NCBI GenBank assembly: GCA_009823505.1
Contig: VZQC01006589.1
Coordinates: 3,836,032 to 3,900,031, forward strand
Direction: 5' to 3'
Origin: Rhizomys pruinosus
Lineage: Eukaryota; Chordata; Mammalia; Rodentia; Spalacidae
Length of the DNA stretch: 64,000 nt
The notes beneath the pieces were generated by a model. That model was not told where the DNA came from and searched no databases. It was given only the letters and a program-made list of their open reading frames with translations. Position numbers and translations under genes: made by a program. Shown piece by piece: positions 58,290 through 64,000 of the stretch (the first letter of the stretch is position 1; each line of letters begins with the position of its first letter).

Positions 58290-59124
58290 CACAAGTTCAC
58301 AGAGTTCTGTACACGTTTGCTGTATGCACTGATCCCCATTCTTCCAAGTTGCAGAGCTCAGTCCCTTACATGAATACATGGGTGGGAACTTGCTAGGGAG
58401 CTCTCCTCCAGCTCCAGAGCCATACAAATGCCTTTGAGTGTCTAGTCTGAGACACTCTCCAAGTGCTTTAAAGGTATTCTATCATGTTCTATCATTCTCA
58501 CAGGAGTCCTTCACTTTTTGTTGTCCTGAGGAAGGAGAGGTTATGTAACTAATTCTACAGAGATAGCACAAAGGTCCCTGACTACCTCACAAAGACTTCC
58601 CACCTGACCCTAACTGCTTTTTAATGTTTCCAGCATGTTAGTCTCAGGAGCTGCTGACCTCTCCCCCCAAGCTTCCCTATAACCTCTGCAAGTGCAACAT
58701 GCCTGAACTTAATGAAATCAGGCCGGGAAGCCAAGGCAGTAGAAGCATGAAGCTGCTTGCTCACATCCGGGCAGATCAGGAAGATCTCTCCGAGAGGTAA
58801 AAGCTCACGCTCATGTGGCTTTCTTCCTTCTTCCTTGTTCATTCAGTTTGTGTGCCCAGCCCAAGGGGCAGTATCACCTACTTCAGGTGGATCTTCCCTC
58901 CTCAATTGATACTGTCTGGACATTCCCAGAAGTGTGTTTCCGTAACACCTTAATACACGCACCTAAACTTCTCACATGAGCCAAATGTAAACACGAGTAG
59001 CTAAGAATAGCTGTGAATGTGGCCAAGCTCAAAGCACCCAGGCTGGTTGGAAAGACCTGGTCCAAAGCTGGATGGAAGCTGATGAAAATGACACATGTCC
59101 ATTGCCCTAGACATTAATGAAACC

Positions 59125-59575
59125 ACATGATGGCCAGGAGAATGCTTGCCAAAAATGAATTAATGAATAAATGAACTACAGCCTACACCATGCTTGTCAA
59201 TCATCACCAGTTAAATAATTTTTAACAAATTAACCAACCTAAGAGTTACTGTTCTCATATTTCTTTTTACCAAGGATGAGTGTTTATTCTTAAAGACTTT
59301 CCTGAAGTGTCAAATCATTAATTAATTGCCCTTAGAATGAAGCAAGGCAAGTTTGGGGACTTAATTATTGTTTCCCTCAGTCCTAGTCTGCTTGGGTTTA
59401 ACTATTGTTTCCCCTCAGTCCTATTCTGCTTGGGTTTTGTCTAGCAATTGTAGATTGCCTTCAAAGTTAGATATAATTTAAAATGAATAAAAATAATAGG
59501 CATGCTGCTGCCCAGCTCTGCGGTCAGAATTGAGTGGCTGTGTGTGACCTTAAGCTTGTTAGCTAATCTGCCTGT
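59125..59575. other. Intronic or intergenic, no gene seen
   Basis: Contains a short imperfect direct repeat (CCCTCAGTCCTA(G/T)TCTGCTTG at about 59375 and 59411). Confidence 0.45.
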
Positions 59576-59579
59576 ATTT

Positions 59580-59905
59580 TAGTGTGGTGGTTTAAATGAA
59601 CAATGCCCCCCCCATAGGCTTCAGTTGGTGAGGCTGTTTGAGGAGGAAGCAAGTCACTGGAGGTGGGCTTTGAGAGCCCCCAACCTCACCCCACTTCAGC
59701 TTTGTGCTCTCTTCTTCCTACACATGATGGAGATGTGACATCTCAGGCTCCTGCTTCAGCCATGGCTGCTTTATCTCCCTTACCATTATGGATTCTCAAG
59801 AACCATAAGCCAAAACAAACTCTTCCTTCTGTACCTTGACTTGGCCATGATATTTTATTATATAATGATATTTTTATTATTATAAAAATGAAAAACAACT
59901 AAGAT
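59580..59905 (+). mobile_element. Rodent DNA-transposon-derived repeat (RChARR1-like)
   Basis: GTGTGGTGGTTTAAATGAAC, CCATAGGCTTCAGTTGGTGA and GACTTGGCCATGATATTTTA; same family as 12112-12474 in the other orientation. Confidence 0.55.
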
Positions 59906-60770
59906 GATCTCCATTGTGTAAAAAATGGGGATAGAATCTGCTATATAATGTCACCTGACATGATTATGAATTGTCATTGTAGGTCAGTGGCTGTTGCACA
60001 GTCTGAGTTGGCCAGGATGACAGTGCACTGGCACCTGTGCTCCCAAAGCTCTGCAGACATGTGTCTCAAGCCATGGAGTTTTCCAAGTCTGGCACCCCTG
60101 GCCCATAGCTACCATTCTCTACCTTCTCTTAGTTTATATCCCCTGAAACATTAAGTTCTCACTAACCCCCTCAAAGATTATCACTGCATTATTCAGAAAC
60201 AGAGACTGAGGCTTGGAGAGCGCAGGTGGCGTGCCATGTGGCAGACAGTAAAAGATGAAGGGAGCTCCATCTTGGCATGTTGTAGTTAGCACTCTCCCAC
60301 ACTTGGAGATGTAAACCATGCCCTGCTGGGTTAAAGGGAAGGGGGGAAGAGCTGGTGCAAAAACACAGCATGCCAGCTGGCTGTGAGGACTTCTACTTCA
60401 CAGCCTGGTCTGGCCCGACTATATGCCCAACACAGACCCTTGGCCTTGGGGAGCTGGCTGCCACCCCGTTATGGCCACATCCATCTACTGGGGACTTCCC
60501 ATACCCTGGTGGCCTTCTGCAAGCCTCTGTCCAATCAAAACCCAGCCAGAAACTTGATACTCTATTCCCAGTTTGGTAGTCCAGCAGGAGGACCCTATGC
60601 CAACCAATCCCCGCTAGCACTCAACACTCAAACACAAGCCTGATGGGCTTAACTTACACACACATGGAAAATAATGGACCCAGAAATCTCGTCAGGTAGT
60701 AATGGAGATTCAATTTATTGGTTTGGTTTTTGTTTGTTTGTTTGTTTTTGGTTTGTTTTTTGTTTTGTTT
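59906..60770. other. Intronic or intergenic, no gene seen
   Basis: Short open frames (60355-60643) without recognisable product; GTTT-rich run at 60720-60765. Confidence 0.4.
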
Positions 60771-60772
60771 TT

Positions 60773-60915
60773 GTCTTTTTGAGACAGGGTCTCCCTTTAT
60801 TCCCAGCTGGCCTGGAGCTCACTCTGTAGACCAGATTGGCCTTGAACTCACAGAGATCTACCTGCCTCTGCCTGCTGAGTGCTGGGATTAAAGGCATGTA
60901 CCATCACACCTGGCC
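60773..60915 (-). mobile_element. B1 SINE
   Basis: GTCTTTTTGAGACAGGGTCT to CATCACACCTGGCC. Confidence 0.95.
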
Positions 60916-61805
60916 CTCTTTGTCTTTAATACCTACAGAGGATGGTTCTGCCCTACAGAATTCAGTCCTTCTTTCTCGGAAGCACATCTGACCATATCTC
61001 CTTCCCATTCCAAAACCTTTAGTGGATCTCCAAACATTCCATTTCCTCAGCACCGTACCCACGATCTTTGAAGGGCTAGATCTTGTTTATTTCTTTTTAT
61101 GCTAGTATTCCTAAAATTTGCCAGACATTTTCATACCCCCAGACCCTAAAAAAGACTGTTCTTGCTGACCCTTCACTACCATTAAGCTGTCTTTTTTGGT
61201 TCCTAGACACATCCCACAGCTGCTGCTATTCCCTGATGGGATTTTCAACTCTGCCCGGAGTTCTACATGGACAGGGTTATCAGGCATCTTTTCCTTTTAC
61301 CAAGGATGGGCATTGAGGTAAAGATGCAAAGGTAGAGATGGAGAAAAGTACCATCCAAAGTTCACAGTCTATAAGGGAATAAGTTCTTCTCAAACCAGTG
61401 TGGTTTGATTTTCCATTTGAATACAAAGCCACTGGTTATAGTAAAGAAACTTAGAGTATCTGCTCAGAGAAAGCCCCTTGAGTTGGTGTAGAGAGCCCCT
61501 CTTCATAGATACAACCTCACATCAAAAGAACCTGTTCCAGAACAGAGCTTAGGGTCATCAAGTGGCCAAGGACATGTTTCCAAAGGTGGCAAAGGCATAC
61601 AAGGCCCAGCTCAGCCAGCCCAGGCTAGGTGGTTGACTGATGACAATGAGAGGTCTCTGAGTTCCCCCCAAGACTCTGATAGAGAAGCCTGGGTCAACAT
61701 CAAATGTGAAATATCCAAGGCGGATACAAAACAATTTCAGTAATGCAAACCATCAAGTCAGTTGTTTTGAGCAACAGCATCATGGTCTCTGACATCCAAT
61801 GTATT
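60916..61805. other. Intronic or intergenic, no gene seen
   Basis: No recognisable exon; searched on the minus strand for SLC22 exon 1 without success. Confidence 0.4.
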
Positions 61806-61846
<41 letters not shown>

Positions 61847-61856
61847 TGTGTGTGTC
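61806..61856. repeat. (GT)n microsatellite
   Basis: About 20 GT units with two interruptions. Confidence 0.95.
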
Positions 61857-62357
61857 ACAGCATGCTGACAAAACAGAGGCTCTGAATTCTATCCCTGAGC
61901 CCCGCATAGTGAAGGAGAGAACTCTTATATACTTAGTGTAGATTTGAAAACTGATAGTATGGGATATGGTGTTTCTAGAACCCAGGTGAAAGTCAGAGAT
62001 AAGGGAAACAGAGAGACTTGCTACAGGGTGGTCTATGGGAGATTCCCATGTGTTTCAGGTTGTGAGGATTCGGGTTTGCTGCATGAAGAGCTGCTGCTTA
62101 GTGGAGATGGAGAGAATCGCTCATAGCATGGTAGCCATCAGGGAAATGCCTGTTGCCTATTTGGCACACGGGGAACCCTTAGGCACCCTATGGAACTTTC
62201 TAATTTCATAGAGTCCTAACAAAGACTCTTCCTAAACATTAATAGAGATTTTATCAGCTTACATTTGTTGTATTTTTCAATTTATAAAAATATTTAGTCT
62301 TTTCCCCAATCCTATTTCTTACTGATTCAGAAAGTTTGTGACTTTTTCTCTTGTCAA

Positions 62358-62440
62358 TTTGTGTGTGTGTGTATGTGTGTTGTGTGTGTTGCATGTGTGT
62401 GTGTTGCATGTGTGGGTGTGCACATTTGTGTGCAGATGTA
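62358..62440. repeat. Imperfect GT-rich repeat
   Basis: TGTGTGTGTG blocks separated by TTGCATG. Confidence 0.85.
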
Positions 62441-62705
62441 TGTGTAGAGGCCAGAGGCTGACATTGGCTGCTTTCTTCTATTGTTTCACCACATTTTTTG
62501 AAATGGGATCTTTCATGAACTGGAAGCTTAGTGATTCAGCTGGAGTGCCTGGCCAGTGAGCTCCAGGGTCCCTGCTGTCTTAGCCCCAGAGCACTGGAGT
62601 TACAGAAGCACACCACTTTGCCCAGATCTTTGCAAGAGTGCTGAGGTTCTCAACTCAGGTCCTCTTGTTCCTGTAGAAACCTGCTGAGCCACCTCTCCAA
62701 GCCCT
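62440..62705 (-). mobile_element. B3 SINE
   Basis: GAGGCCAGAGGCTGACATTG, GAGCTCCAGGGTCCCTGCTG and GAGCCACCTCTCCAAGCCC on the plus strand; antisense B3. Confidence 0.75.
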
Positions 62706-62839
62706 CTTATCTTTTTTTTTTTTTTCACTCTGCTAGCACCCTCCAGGGGGGGTGGATTAAAGGAGCGCACCACTACCCCTGGCCCTCTTGTCAATTTTTT
62801 ATGTATGCATTATTTTCAAGAGTGTTGAACAAATAAGCA

Positions 62840-62872
62840 AAAAAAAAAAGAAAAAAAAAAAAGAAAAAAAAG
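62840..62872. repeat. A-rich run
   Basis: Three blocks of 9-12 As separated by G. Confidence 0.9.
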
Positions 62873-63611
62873 GTTACGAGTCCCAGAGCACTCCCCAGCC
62901 CTCCCTTCTTTGAGGAACTTGAGTTAGGTTCATCTCCCGGACACCTCATCTATTGCTGGCTGCCAGGCTTATTGTTTTGTTCTTCTTCTTCATAGTATAC
63001 AAGGACTTCTTCTCTGTCAACATTCTTGGCGATATCTTGGTGCCACCAGCTTCAAATAACACCTCTTCATCCCATGCTCAGGAAGAAGCAAATGGGGGGA
63101 CTCAAAGTGACCACTGGGGTCCTAACAGAAGGGGAACATGGCACCTCCGTCTTCTGAATGTGCCTCATGCAGTGAACACTCAGTGGACTTTGGCTGACTA
63201 AAACTATATGAACAGTCTATCCCAGGCTGTGGACAAGGCTTAAAGTAGGCTCAGAGTAATCTAGACATTCCACCTGTCTTTAGGGATGATGCTCTTTGGG
63301 CTAGGTGGACAGAGCAATTCTGAGCATATATAGGCATACCCACAACCTCTGAGGACTGATGGAAGTCAGAACCTACCACAGGGGTTATGCCAGGGACCCA
63401 TGAGAAGTCAAGAGTCTTCCCAGGCTAAGCTGGCCAAGATCCAGAGACTGGGAGTGTCCTAAGACTGTCTAGCTCCCCTGGGGCAAGGGAACAGGGTAAG
63501 ACAGACTGAGGAGAATCCCAGGCAGTACATACCCTTAGGCTTAAGAGGGTTAAGGGGTTACAGTCATATTTAATAAAGTGAATGCTTCACTTTGGTTTAA
63601 ACAGTCTCCAG
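62873..63611. other. Intronic or intergenic, no gene seen
   Basis: A frame at 62953-63201 is open but unrecognised. Confidence 0.4.
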
Positions 63612-63752
63612 TGCTGGGTGTAGCAGTTCACGCCTTTAATCCCAGCACTTGTGAGGCAGAGGCAGGCAGATCTCTGTTAGTTCAAAGCCAGCCTGGTCTA
63701 TGTAGCAAGTTGCAGGACAGCTGGGACTACAAGGAGACTCTGTCTCAAAAAA

Positions 63753-63753
<1 letters not shown>
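63612..63753 (+). mobile_element. B1 SINE
   Basis: GCTGGGTGTAGCAGTTCACG head, CTCAAAAAAG end. Confidence 0.93.

Positions 63754-63792
<39 letters not shown>
63754..63792. repeat. (AC)n microsatellite
   Basis: About 19 AC units replacing the B1 tail. Confidence 0.95.
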
Positions 63793-63795
<3 letters not shown>

Positions 63796-63943
63796 CACTG
63801 TCTCCAAAAGCCTCTATAAATGGATATTTTTTTCAAATGTGGATTGGGGGTGAATGTTTAATCTGCGAGCTCCAGGTATGCAACCTGCACATAGTAAGCG
63901 TGCAGAGATCTCCCTGAACAACCCACAACCCTTGGGTTTCTAG

Positions 63944-63947
<4 letters not shown>

Positions 63948-64000
<53 letters not shown>
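63948..64000. repeat. (TC)n then (TA)n at the window end
   Basis: About 20 TC units followed by TATATA to the last base. Confidence 0.95.

Larger units (their letters stand above)
56356..59124. repeat. Exact 1384-bp direct repeat around an N
   Basis: 56356-57739 and 57741-59124 match at a constant offset of 1385 bp wherever checked, including both ends. The left copy stops and the right copy starts at the N. Confidence 0.95.

Noticed and set aside
57741..59124. Segmental duplication
   Set aside because: Exact identity and an N at the junction point to an assembly overlap, not biology.

Overview
The window is nuclear DNA from a rodent, most likely a muroid. It is dense in B1, B2, B3 and B4 SINEs, carries L1 with tandem 5' UTR monomers, and holds vertebrate split genes with normal GT-AG exons. 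The B2 copies share a long 3' half that does not look like the house mouse consensus as I remember it, so a non-murine muroid is my guess. Nothing here is prokaryotic.

Gene content: two tandem SLC22 solute-carrier genes lie on the minus strand. Slc22a13 (OAT10) occupies 51039-54745. Its exons 2-10 are all present, open and correctly spliced; exon 1 is not in the window and should lie beyond 64000. Slc22a14 occupies about 31-18015 and looks like a recently broken gene. Exon 1 (17524-18015), exon 2 and exon 4 are clean. Exon 3 has been blown up from 155 bp to 1508 bp by 34 copies of a 41-bp unit, which brings in a stop codon, and it has lost its GT donor. Exon 6 and the first 32 bp of exon 7 are missing, and exon 8 has a 2-bp deletion. 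The two genes keep the order they have in other mammals, but the space between them (18-51 kb) is filled with mobile elements.

Between them, on the plus strand, sits a lone CpG-island exon 1 of Tmem42 (41262-41450) without exons 2-3. The same interval holds a 5' L1 piece (30.4-31.8 kb), an antisense L1 5' UTR and degraded L1 ORF2 (31.8-36 kb), and a non-coding class II (ERVK-like) LTR element with 6-bp target duplications (44.8-48.5 kb).

Assembly: single N bases at 31760, 37917 and 57740 mark contig joins. The last is flanked by an exact 1384-bp direct repeat (56356-57739 and 57741-59124), almost certainly an unmerged contig overlap. The contig 31761-37916 has unusually noisy, CpG-rich L1 sequence.

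The most interesting items are the coding-exon minisatellite and stepwise loss of Slc22a14, the orphan Tmem42 exon, and three B2 SINE 5' halves that stop at the same TCTTT and are fused directly to B1 (twice) or L1 (once), which suggests retrotransposition by template switching from terminated B2 RNA.
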